Source of the DNA: Reyranella sp.
GTDB taxonomy: Bacteria > Pseudomonadota > Alphaproteobacteria > Reyranellales > Reyranellaceae
DNA: 8,769 bases
Direction: 5' to 3'
NCBI GenBank assembly: GCA_030681635.1
Contig: JAUXRT010000432.1
Span: 1-8,769 of the forward strand
Shown in pieces: positions 1-6,988 of this stretch. The stretch's first letter is position 1. Every line of letters begins with the position of its first letter. A model generated the notes under the pieces. The model was not told the origin of the DNA, searched no databases, and saw only the letters and a list, made by a program, of their open reading frames with translations. The position numbers and the translations under genes are program-made.

Positions 1-514
1 CAACGACCATCCGACCTCGATCCCGACCGGCGTGTTCGCGACCAGCGACGGCTACATCAACATCGCCGCCGCCGGACAGAGCATGTGGAAGCGCTTCGCT
101 CAGGCCATGGGTGGCAGCCAGTTGCTCGACCATCCCGAGCACGCGACGCCCGCGTTGCGCTCGGAGAACCGCAAGGCGCTGAACGAACGCATCGGCGAGG
201 TCACGCGGACCAACACGTCGGCGCACTGGATCGCGGCGCTCAACAAGGCGGGCGTGCCGTGCGGGCCGATCAACTCGATCGACATGACCTTCGCCGAGCC
301 GCAGGTAAAACATCTCGGCATCGCGCGCGGCGTGAAACATCCCAAGCTCGGCGAGATCAAGGTGGTCGGCAACCCGATCAACCTCACGGGCTCGCCGCAG
401 CCCAGGAAGCTGAAGCCCACGCCCGATCTCGGCCAGCACACCAATGCGGTGCTCAGGAGCCTCGGCATGAGCCCGAAGAAGATCAAGGAACTGCGCACCG
501 GAGGCGTGATTTGA
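1..514 (+). CDS. CaiB/BaiF family (family III) CoA-transferase, C-terminal part
   Basis: The gene enters from the left edge; the first complete codon is at position 2 and about 170 C-terminal residues are visible. Family III CoA-transferases move CoA between carboxylic acids in the cytoplasm, for example during catabolism of carnitine, oxalate or aromatic acids. The visible part has the typical small-domain pattern: the segment around FATSDGYINIAA, then the hydrophobic WKRF stretch, then AGVPCGPINSI, which is highly characteristic of the family, followed by a segment ending in the usual LGQHT-type tail (DLGQHTNAVLRSLG). The catalytic Asp lies in the missing N-terminal half, so activity cannot be judged. 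An open frame begins at a GTG at 32, but coding clearly continues upstream of it, so that is not the true start. The substrate cannot be told. The next gene follows after 112 bp, so operon membership is doubtful. Confidence 0.93.
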   Translation, partial: NDHPTSIPTGVFATSDGYINIAAAGQSMWKRFAQAMGGSQLLDHPEHATPALRSENRKALNERIGEVTRTNTSAHWIAALNKAGVPCGPINSIDMTFAEPQVKHLGIARGVKHPKLGEIKVVGNPINLTGSPQPRKLKPTPDLGQHTNAVLRSLGMSPKKIKELRTGGVI

Positions 515-533
515 TGGCCTGCCGACACGGAAA

Positions 534-547
534 GCCCTCCCGAGGGC
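534..547 (+). terminator. weak hairpin downstream of CoA-transferase, possible terminator
   Basis: GCCCT-CCCG-AGGGC forms a 5-bp GC-only stem with a four-base loop, 20 bp after the CoA-transferase stop. It is preceded by AAA but followed by ATGACGG, not by a T-run. It is therefore at best a weak intrinsic terminator, or a remnant of one. The position fits the end of the upstream transcription unit. Confidence 0.3.
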
Positions 548-616
548 ATGACGGCAGTAGCGCCTGCTGATAGGGTTATAGCCAAGAGCTTCTTGCGATA
601 CCGAGATTTGCTGACC

Positions 617-622
617 GGGGGG
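617..622 (+). promoter_or_regulatory. ribosome binding site of the metallopeptidase
   Basis: A run of six G lies 4 bp before the ATG at 627. It is a G-rich Shine-Dalgarno-like site with a rather short spacer, and it supports the ATG at 627 as the start. Confidence 0.45.
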
Positions 623-626
623 CTGC

Positions 627-3416
627 ATGACTTGGCAAATCGACACCGACGTCTGGATCGAACGTGATGAGCATGGCTTCGCTCGCCACCTTCAACATAT
701 TCAATCTCCGTTCGGCGTTGCCGGAGTGAACGACCCCTACCGGCTGGCAATTGACTATTTACGCCAGGTTGGTGACGAAATTGGCGTTACGCCTGAACAA
801 TTGGACCATCTGCAGAGATCCATCCCGACCGGCAGGCCGCCCGATCAGGAAGGTCCGATCTCTCTGGAGCTCGGCAAGCAACTACGATGGTGGCGCCGCC
901 GAGATCTACGAAACGAGACAATCGTCCTCGTCATCCAGCAAAGCCACGATGTACCGGTGCGCTTCAAGTTAGTGTGGCCCATTCCGCTGGATATAACGTC
1001 TCTCGCTCTCAATGTTTACGGCTCATCTGTTCGGATCGTCTTGCATAAACAAAGCAGTGGCAGACTGGTCGTCACGGGAGCTACGTCGACGCTTCGCCAC
1101 AATTTCAATTTCGAACATGCTGCAACTCTGGCCGTTCTGACAAATCAGACCGTTATTGGCAATCCAGCACGCACCTCAAAGAACGCCACAAAGGCCCGTA
1201 AGGACAAGAGCCCCGTCGTGAAGGACGGTTCACTCGATGCCCATGGAGAAATCGACGGCCCGACTGGGCAAGCGCTGCTCAAGTACGTTCTCAAGGGCCT
1301 GGGGTTCAATCCGGTGGGCATGCCTGCTGAGTTTGGCTTCTGGATCTATGCCCATCAACCCACAGAAGGCAGTCAGAGTGTCCCCGACAGCATGCCCGCC
1401 GGCGCATTGCGAAGCCGGCGGCAGCGCTTCGAACTCATGGCGAATTCCGACTACCCCGTGACGATCATGCGTCATCAGCCCTTCGGCTATGACGATAATT
1501 TCCGCGTCGGCTTGGATTCCCCACCTGTCGATATCGTCAGCCGGTTTCCCGATAATGCAGTCCTTGCCGCTGTCCCATTGATGGCCGGGGCTCAGGGCCC
1601 GAGCCGGAAGCCGGCCGTCGTCCACGGCCTGGTCTTTCCCATCGATCCCATAAGTGCCACGGGCTACGACCTTCCTTCTCGGCCGCGCCGTATCAAGACT
1701 TTGTTGCCCAATCGCCCTGCAAGCGAGCTGGACAGCGTGAGAAAGCGCGTGCCTCTGCTCCGGCTTGATGCCGCAAGCGGTTCGCCGCGTCGACGTAAGC
1801 TGCGTGGTTCGCATGTCGTCGTCGTCGACCCTGCCGATATCGATATCGGTTCAATTGGCATTGCGCCACCGGCCGAGCTGGCCGGGCGCGATTTCAGGTA
1901 CTCCTCGCGATCGAATCATTTCGCTGCAGTGAATGCGTACTATCACCTTGATGACATGTTTCACCGGCTTGAGATGTTTGGCCTACCGTTCAAAAGCTAC
2001 GCTCCGGCCTTCTTCCCAAAGGTCGACATCATCCATCGGGCCGCCATTCGGCCCGGGCCGGGCGGAGATGGCCGATGCATCAACGCGCAGATTCGAATCC
2101 GGCCGGGCCAGGACCTGTCCAACAGCTCGCCCGCCGACAAATTGCACAGGCTCGAGTTCCGATTCGCACTGGCAGATTTGCCGCCCAGTCCTGAAGCCGA
2201 TCCCTTGGGCATTGCCTGCGACGTTCGATGGATATGGCACGAGTTTGGTCATGCGTTGATCGCTGGCGCAACTGGCGATCTCGAACTGCCATTTGCACAT
2301 AGCGTCGGCGATGCATTGGCGGCCATCAATTGCGATCCGGACTCGGTCTTGGCCGGACCGGAATGGGCGCGCTGGAACCTTCGTGGCGTGACATTCCCTT
2401 GGGTGAACTTGCCAACGCGGCGCCATGACCGGGAAGCGTCACAAGGCTGGTCTTGGACAGGCCGGCTTGGCCAGGCTGAAGGCTATCACCGGGACATGGG
2501 CGATGTTGCCGGCTATCGCCGCGAGCAGGTCCTTTCGAGCACGTTGTTCAGGCTCTATCGAGTGATCGGCGGCGATGCGGTCAATGGCTCCGGCATGCCG
2601 GACATTCGCCGTCGCCGGGCGGCTGCCGACTACGTCACCTACCTGATCGTCCGGGCGATAGGCTCGCTGGGCCCAGGCTCAGCGAGCCCTGCAACCGATG
2701 CCAGCGTCTTTGCCAGCGCACTCATGGACTCGGACTGCGGAACCCTTCTGTTCGACTACGCTGGACATCCGCCGGCGCCAGTCGCCCAACAGCGCGTTGG
2801 CGGCACCGTACACAAGGTCGTTCGCTGGACGTTCGAGAAGCAAGGCCTCTACGCGCGCGATGAACGCACGTCTCATGGCTCAGGATCGCCCGAACCTGTC
2901 GACGTGTATGTCGATGACGGACGACAGGGCGAATACCAGTTCACCGACGACTGGACGGCGACATCCAGCGCACTGTGGCTACGACGAAAGGCCGATGGAG
3001 GGCAAAGGCCGCAGACGCCGCTGCGGAACGTGGACAACTTCATCTATGTCCGAGTCTGGAATCGCGGTCACGAGACTGCCTTCGGCGTTCAGGTGACCGC
3101 GAGAGTGGCTGCCGCCGCATCAAACCTTGCATGGCCGGCCCCCACCCGCTGGACATCGATTGCCCCTGTAAGTCCCGCCGGTGCAACGAGCGACATCGGC
3201 GCGAACGACCAAGTGGTGCTCGGTCCCTTCAAATGGACACCGACCCGACGCGGCGACCATACCATTCTGATCGAGGTCGATGCGCCCGGCGACCGATCGA
3301 ACATCAACGCGGCGACAGGCATACCCTGCGCGCAGGCGACCTCGCAGCCGACGCTTCTGGCGTCACTGATCCCCTACGACAACAATCTGGGAATCACGAC
3401 CTGGACGGTCCCGTAG
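627..3416 (+). CDS. putative zinc metallopeptidase (HEFGH, M4/M36-like) with CARDB-like C-terminal domain
   Basis: A 929-residue protein. Residues 538-542 read HEFGH, a HExxH zinc-peptidase signature preceded by hydrophobic/aromatic WIW. Twenty residues after the second His is D562, inside HSVGDALAAI. This matches the thermolysin segment with the third zinc ligand, except that Asp replaces Glu. Further on, residues about 630-645 (YRREQVLSSTLFRLYR) resemble the helix after the active site in M36 enzymes. The N-terminal 50 residues, with PYRLAIDYLRQVGDEIG, loosely recall a fungalysin/thermolysin propeptide. Residues about 755-920 contain VYVDDGRQGEYQ, NFIYVRVWNRG (804-814) and a WTPTRRGDHTILIEV strand, as in CARDB-like adhesion domains of exoproteins. 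No signal peptide or membrane segment is visible. Peptidase activity, substrate and export are inferences. It converges on the PAP2-like gene, and its GC content is lower than that of the flanks. Confidence 0.75.
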   Translation: MTWQIDTDVWIERDEHGFARHLQHIQSPFGVAGVNDPYRLAIDYLRQVGDEIGVTPEQLDHLQRSIPTGRPPDQEGPISLELGKQLRWWRRRDLRNETIVLVIQQSHDVPVRFKLVWPIPLDITSLALNVYGSSVRIVLHKQSSGRLVVTGATSTLRHNFNFEHAATLAVLTNQTVIGNPARTSKNATKARKDKSPVVKDGSLDAHGEIDGPTGQALLKYVLKGLGFNPVGMPAEFGFWIYAHQPTEGSQSVPDSMPAGALRSRRQRFELMANSDYPVTIMRHQPFGYDDNFRVGLDSPPVDIVSRFPDNAVLAAVPLMAGAQGPSRKPAVVHGLVFPIDPISATGYDLPSRPRRIKTLLPNRPASELDSVRKRVPLLRLDAASGSPRRRKLRGSHVVVVDPADIDIGSIGIAPPAELAGRDFRYSSRSNHFAAVNAYYHLDDMFHRLEMFGLPFKSYAPAFFPKVDIIHRAAIRPGPGGDGRCINAQIRIRPGQDLSNSSPADKLHRLEFRFALADLPPSPEADPLGIACDVRWIWHEFGHALIAGATGDLELPFAHSVGDALAAINCDPDSVLAGPEWARWNLRGVTFPWVNLPTRRHDREASQGWSWTGRLGQAEGYHRDMGDVAGYRREQVLSSTLFRLYRVIGGDAVNGSGMPDIRRRRAAADYVTYLIVRAIGSLGPGSASPATDASVFASALMDSDCGTLLFDYAGHPPAPVAQQRVGGTVHKVVRWTFEKQGLYARDERTSHGSGSPEPVDVYVDDGRQGEYQFTDDWTATSSALWLRRKADGGQRPQTPLRNVDNFIYVRVWNRGHETAFGVQVTARVAAAASNLAWPAPTRWTSIAPVSPAGATSDIGANDQVVLGPFKWTPTRRGDHTILIEVDAPGDRSNINAATGIPCAQATSQPTLLASLIPYDNNLGITTWTVP

Positions 3417-3422
3417 TCATCT

Positions 3423-4295
3423 TCAGACATTCCATTCGGCTTTTGCATCCTGCAATGCCTGATAGAAAATATCGTACAGGTTGTTGTGATTGACCTTCAG
3501 CAACGTGTCGAAAATCTGCTGCGCCAGGAAACGGCCCGCCAGAGAGTCACTAGGATAGTGCAGACCGGCTCTCTCGCGGTTGGTTGCCACTCGCTTTGCC
3601 AGCCATTTCAATTGTTCCTTGTAGATTGAATCGCCGCCGATAGCCGGGCGAGTCACTTCCATGAACGAGTAAGTGATGAGCCATCCCTGCAGGGAGTGAC
3701 CGCTGGGAAATGCTGGGTGCCCCGGAGGACCGAAAGGCGGCGCCAGACCCGGGCAAACCACCGATGGGCGAACACGCTCATACTTCTTTTTATAGAAGAC
3801 CGCCGTCATTTCTCCGATGCGCATCGCCATCTGCATCAACTTCAGCGACGCGGGCTTGGAGCCATTGGTCATCCCAAGCATCGCGATCCAGTAAAATGGA
3901 GCGTTGTCGTGCTGCGCCAGAATCTCGGCCATGTAGGCCGCCCGGTCATTCTCCATGAGACTTCGCAGGTACTCGATTTCGTCGCGCACCATTTGGTTGT
4001 TGGTCTGCCACCCGATGATTTTCGGATCGGTGATCTGGATATTCGTCCACTCCTGCGAGGCCGCATACTGCCGAAGCGCGAGGAGCGCATAGAGGCCGGA
4101 ATCCCACAGCTTGGGATCGAAGTGCCAACGATTGGGAGGCAGAATATCGCGCGGAAGCGCCGGATGCATCGGATCGGGACTGAAATCGAGCGTTAGAGGG
4201 TGCGGCCCCAGCTCCGGTGGCACCGCCCCGCCCATCTGGTAACCCGCCCCGAGTCCCATGCTCATGCTCATACTCATGCTCATGCTCATACTCAT
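3423..4295 (-). CDS. PAP2/vanadium haloperoxidase superfamily protein (soluble acid-phosphatase-like)
   Basis: A 290-residue protein carrying all three PAP2 signatures: K169-x6-R176-P177, P197-S-G-H200, and R240-x5-H246-x3-D250 (Asn replaces the usual Ser before R240). These residues bind phosphate in phosphatases or vanadate in haloperoxidases, and His246 would be the phosphate-accepting or vanadate-binding His. Spacing between the motifs (S198 to R240, 42 residues) is short, nearer to non-specific acid phosphatases than to fungal chloroperoxidase, so a phosphomonoesterase is somewhat favoured. A haloperoxidase cannot be excluded. No transmembrane helix or signal peptide is seen, unlike lipid phosphatases of this superfamily. 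The protein begins with (Met-Ser)6-Met, then a Gly/Pro-rich linker to about residue 55. The start at 4295 is favoured by the G-run at 4303-4308. Its stop is 6 bp from that of the convergent metallopeptidase gene. Confidence 0.85.
   Translation of the reverse strand: MSMSMSMSMSMSMGLGAGYQMGGAVPPELGPHPLTLDFSPDPMHPALPRDILPPNRWHFDPKLWDSGLYALLALRQYAASQEWTNIQITDPKIIGWQTNNQMVRDEIEYLRSLMENDRAAYMAEILAQHDNAPFYWIAMLGMTNGSKPASLKLMQMAMRIGEMTAVFYKKKYERVRPSVVCPGLAPPFGPPGHPAFPSGHSLQGWLITYSFMEVTRPAIGGDSIYKEQLKWLAKRVATNRERAGLHYPSDSLAGRFLAQQIFDTLLKVNHNNLYDIFYQALQDAKAEWNV
4257..4295 (-). repeat. hexanucleotide tandem repeat encoding (Met-Ser)6-Met
   Basis: Six and a half units of ATGAGY open the PAP2-like gene. 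The Ser codons run AGT-AGC-AGC-AGT-AGC-AGC, so the tract is an exact tandem duplication of an 18-bp unit (4278-4295 and 4260-4277) followed by one more ATG. Because the unit is six bases, copy-number change would lengthen or shorten the leader without shifting frame. Seven ATG codons are in frame and any could in principle initiate. Confidence 0.95.
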
Positions 4296-4479
4296 GACCT
4301 GCCCCCCTGCTCGATGGTCAAAATCGTGGCAAAAGCCATCCGAAGTCTATGCGACCACGGAGGAGTTGCCGAGCGGATTTCAGCCTGCGGGCGGCTGGCC
4401 GACCGCGAATCGCGTATGGTGAGTGCTAGCTTTGAAGTCTAGAGTACCAAGGCGATAGCAACGCTTGGTCAACCAAAGA
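4296..4479. promoter_or_regulatory. divergent intergenic region between PAP2-like gene and cyclase gene
   Basis: This is the only divergent gap in the window (184 bp), so promoters for both genes should lie here. On the plus strand TTGAAG (4432-4437) and GATAGC (4454-4459) are separated by 16 bp, a poor match to a sigma-70-type promoter. If used, transcription would begin at about 4466, only some 14 bases before the ATG at 4480. I found no convincing operator repeat, and no clear promoter on the minus strand. Confidence 0.3.
4303..4308 (-). promoter_or_regulatory. ribosome binding site of the PAP2-like gene
   Basis: On the minus strand AGGGGGG precedes the first ATG of the Met-Ser repeat with a 7-base spacer. 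This favours initiation at the outermost ATG (4295) over the six ATGs inside the repeat, which have no comparable site. Confidence 0.5.
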
Positions 4480-6240
4480 ATGAGAGCGGCACGACAATCG
4501 GAACGACGGCTAGCGGCCGTATTGGTCGCCGATGTGGCCGGATACGTGCGCCTGATGGAGGCCGATGAGGACGGCATTCATGGCAGATTGAGCGCACTGC
4601 GACACGACGTAATCGATCCGCTTGTCGTTGCGAGCAGCGGCCGGATCGTCAAGAACACCGGCGATGGATTCTTCGCGATCTTCGATACCGTGCGGGAATG
4701 CTTTCAGTGCGCCGTGACCGTGCAGGAAAAAGTCGCGTCCCTTGAAGGCGTGTACGAATCGGGAATGCGCATTGCCTTCCGAATGTGCATCAACCTTTGC
4801 GAGGTGATCTTTCAGAACGGAGATATATTCGGAGACGGTGTAAATATCGCAGCCCGTCTGCAACACTTCGGCCCGCCCGGCGGCATCGTGCTGTCGGCCG
4901 CAGCTCGCGAGCAACTGGGCAAAGTCGACCTTCCTTTGCACGATCTCGGCGAGCTTCGACTCAAACACCTCGCACGTCCGGTACGCGCCTTCGCCTTGCA
5001 GCTGGATGCCGATGCTCACCGTCCGGTGCCCCAGTCGGTCCCGCTTGGCAAACCGTCGATTGCGGTTCTGCCGTTTCGCAGTCTGCAGCATGAGGCGGAC
5101 GATGCTTATTTCGCCGCCGGAATCGCCGAGGACATCGTCGGCGCCCTGACCGGACTTCAGGACCTCATGGTGATCTCGCATGGGTCAACTCGGACCTATG
5201 TCGACCACACCGTCGATCCGCGCATAGTCCGGCGAGATCTCGGCGTCAGGTATGTTCTGTCGGGAAGCATGCGACGCAGCGGCGGCAGGGTTCGCATACA
5301 GACTGAACTGAGCGATACCGAATCCGGCGCAGTAGTTCATTCCGACAGGTTCGATGGCGTCTCCGCCGACCTGTTCGAATTGCAGGACCAGATTGCGAGC
5401 CAGATCGTCTCCATCATTGCCCCGCACGTCAGAGACGCGGAGCTCAAGAGAGTCCGCCGCAAGCGACCTGAGAGCATGGACGCCTACGATCTGGTTCTGC
5501 GCGCCATAGACCTGATGTATCGACTCAATCTCGACGATTTCAATCGAGCACTGCCTCTTCTGAAGCAGGCGATAGATCTCGATGCGAACTACGCCAAAGC
5601 CTACGCAATGGCGGCAAAGTGGCATGGTCTTACTTTCGGCCAGGGCTGGTCGGCCGATCCACAGAAGGATGCCGCCGAAACTGATCGACTGGCTTCAGAA
5701 GCAATCAATCGCGATAGCGGAGATGCGCTGGCTCTTGCTCTCTGTGGCCATCACAAGGCCTTTCTCTTTCGTGACTATGACCGTGCGATCGCGCTTTTCG
5801 ACCGCGCGCTGGCAGCCGGTCCTAATTCCGCGTTGGCATGGACCCTGAGCAGCCCGACTTTCAGCTACATCGGCGATGGCGCGATGGCGATCAGCCGCGC
5901 CGAGCGCGGCCTTCGCTTGTCGCCTCTGGATCCTGATGCCTTTTGGTACCAGACCGCGCTGACCCTCGCCCACTATGCCAGCGGCAACTATCCGGCAGCC
6001 GTCGATTATGGCCGCAAGGTCGCAGCGGCAAAGCCAATCTTCACCGCCAACCTGCGCTTTCTCGCGGCGAGCCTTGCCGCGCTCGATCGATCTGGCGAAG
6101 CGAACGAAGTGGCCCACATCATTCTCCAGCTCGAACCGAATTTCCACGCAAAGAGCTTTGCGAACGGTTATGCCTTTCGTGACGAAGCTCGCCGCGAGCG
6201 GTTCGGGGCACACTTGATCAAGGCAGGACTTCCAGAATGA
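4480..6240 (+). CDS. class III adenylate/guanylate cyclase fused to TolB-like domain and TPR repeats
   Basis: A 586-residue protein from ATG 4480. A TTG at 4465 would add five residues; ATG is chosen because relatives usually begin shortly before the RRLAAVLVADVAGY motif. Residues 9-175 form a class III cyclase domain making a cyclic nucleotide. D18 and D62 fit the metal ligands, K58 and D115 the adenine-selecting pair, and N122 and R126 the transition-state residues with canonical 7- and 4-residue spacing, so it looks catalytically complete and adenylate-specific. Residues about 191-325 (KPSIAVLPF, then LGVRYVLSGSMRRSGG) form the TolB-like domain common in such fusions. About 345-570 hold TPR-like helical repeats. 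No membrane segment is seen, so it is probably cytosolic. C103 and C107 replace usual glycines in the RIGINLGDV-type strand. The end overlaps the SDR start by ATGA. The input signal is unknown. Confidence 0.9.
   Translation: MRAARQSERRLAAVLVADVAGYVRLMEADEDGIHGRLSALRHDVIDPLVVASSGRIVKNTGDGFFAIFDTVRECFQCAVTVQEKVASLEGVYESGMRIAFRMCINLCEVIFQNGDIFGDGVNIAARLQHFGPPGGIVLSAAAREQLGKVDLPLHDLGELRLKHLARPVRAFALQLDADAHRPVPQSVPLGKPSIAVLPFRSLQHEADDAYFAAGIAEDIVGALTGLQDLMVISHGSTRTYVDHTVDPRIVRRDLGVRYVLSGSMRRSGGRVRIQTELSDTESGAVVHSDRFDGVSADLFELQDQIASQIVSIIAPHVRDAELKRVRRKRPESMDAYDLVLRAIDLMYRLNLDDFNRALPLLKQAIDLDANYAKAYAMAAKWHGLTFGQGWSADPQKDAAETDRLASEAINRDSGDALALALCGHHKAFLFRDYDRAIALFDRALAAGPNSALAWTLSSPTFSYIGDGAMAISRAERGLRLSPLDPDAFWYQTALTLAHYASGNYPAAVDYGRKVAAAKPIFTANLRFLAASLAALDRSGEANEVAHIILQLEPNFHAKSFANGYAFRDEARRERFGAHLIKAGLPE
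6225..6228 (+). promoter_or_regulatory. ribosome binding site of the SDR gene
   Basis: AGGA, inside the last codons of the cyclase gene, is followed by 8 bases and ATG at 6237. This supports the overlapping start and translation from a shared message. Confidence 0.6.
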
Positions 6241-6983
6241 CAACAGCCAAAAAATCCGCCCTGGTCACCGGCGGCGGCCGCAATATCGGCCGCGCCTGCG
6301 TACTCGGCCTCGCCGCCGATGGATTCAATGTCGCGATCAACGGCTCCAGCGATAGCGCCGCTTGCGAGAGCGTCGCCAAGGAAGCGCGCAAGCTTGGCGC
6401 CAAGGCGCTGGTCGTCATGGGAGATGTCGGCAAGCCCGAGGAGTGCAAGCGGATCGCCGCCGAAGCGATCAAGGCATTCGGCGCCGTCGACGTGCTCGTG
6501 AACAATGCCGCCCTTCGCCCGGGCAAGCCGTTCCTGGAGATGAGCGACGCCGCCTGGCGGAGGGTCATCGCGGTCGACCTCGACGCCGCGGTCTGGCTTT
6601 CGCGCGCCTGCCTGCCGGGCATGCTGAAGAAGGGCTGGGGCCGCATCGTCAACTTCACCGGCATGAACGCCATCCACGGCTATGCCGGTCGCGCGCCGGT
6701 ATCCGTGGCCAAGCATGGCGTTTGGGGTCTCACCAAGGCCTTGGCCAAGGAGTTCGGGCCCCAGGGCGTGACGACAAACGCCATCTCGCCTGGTCCCATC
6801 GCTTCCGACGTCGAAGGCGATGATGCCTCCTCGCATCACCGCCAGCAGACGGTGGCCAAGGTGCCGCTCGGCCGCATGGGAACGCCCGTCGAGGTCGCCG
6901 CCACGGCGCGGCTGCTGATTTCCGCGAACGGCGCCTACATCAACGGCCAGATGATCCAGGTGAACGGCGGCGCCGAGACCTAG
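6237..6983 (+). CDS. short-chain dehydrogenase/reductase family protein with atypical active site
   Basis: A 248-residue protein of classical SDR length. The Rossmann fold is clear: TGGGRNIG (11-18) for NAD(P) binding, GDV (62-64), NNAA (89-92), and the SPGPI segment (184-188) after the active site. It ends with the usual NGQMIQVNGG. The catalytic tetrad is mostly missing. The Tyr of YxxxK is V155 (VSVAK, K159 kept), the Ser position after GRIVN reads T141-G142-M143, and the Asn of the preceding helix is D114. It may therefore bind a cofactor without normal dehydrogenase chemistry, or use other residues such as Y149 or H147. The substrate is unknown. It overlaps the cyclase stop by four bases and has a good AGGA site. 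Its GC is high like the Bug genes, unlike the cyclase. It converges on the Bug gene with a 5-bp gap. Confidence 0.9.
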   Translation: MTTAKKSALVTGGGRNIGRACVLGLAADGFNVAINGSSDSAACESVAKEARKLGAKALVVMGDVGKPEECKRIAAEAIKAFGAVDVLVNNAALRPGKPFLEMSDAAWRRVIAVDLDAAVWLSRACLPGMLKKGWGRIVNFTGMNAIHGYAGRAPVSVAKHGVWGLTKALAKEFGPQGVTTNAISPGPIASDVEGDDASSHHRQQTVAKVPLGRMGTPVEVAATARLLISANGAYINGQMIQVNGGAET

Positions 6984-6988
6984 GCCTC

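Noticed and set aside
100..750. A minus-strand open frame of 216 codons across the first intergenic region
   Set aside because: It overlaps the CoA-transferase and the start of the metallopeptidase in antisense and has no recognisable domain.
4257..4295. Met-Ser repeat as an on/off phase-variation switch
   Set aside because: The repeat unit is a multiple of three, so slippage would not change frame. Only leader length could vary.
4465..4479. TTG at 4465 as start of the cyclase gene
   Set aside because: It adds only five residues, has no clear ribosome site, and ATG at 4480 gives a normal distance to the first cyclase motif. It remains possible.
4480..6240. Cyclase as part of a Pycsar or CBASS type antiphage system
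   Set aside because: Pycsar cyclases are paired with cyclic-nucleotide-binding effectors (TIR or membrane proteins). None is present, and the TolB–TPR fusion is a common proteobacterial signalling architecture.
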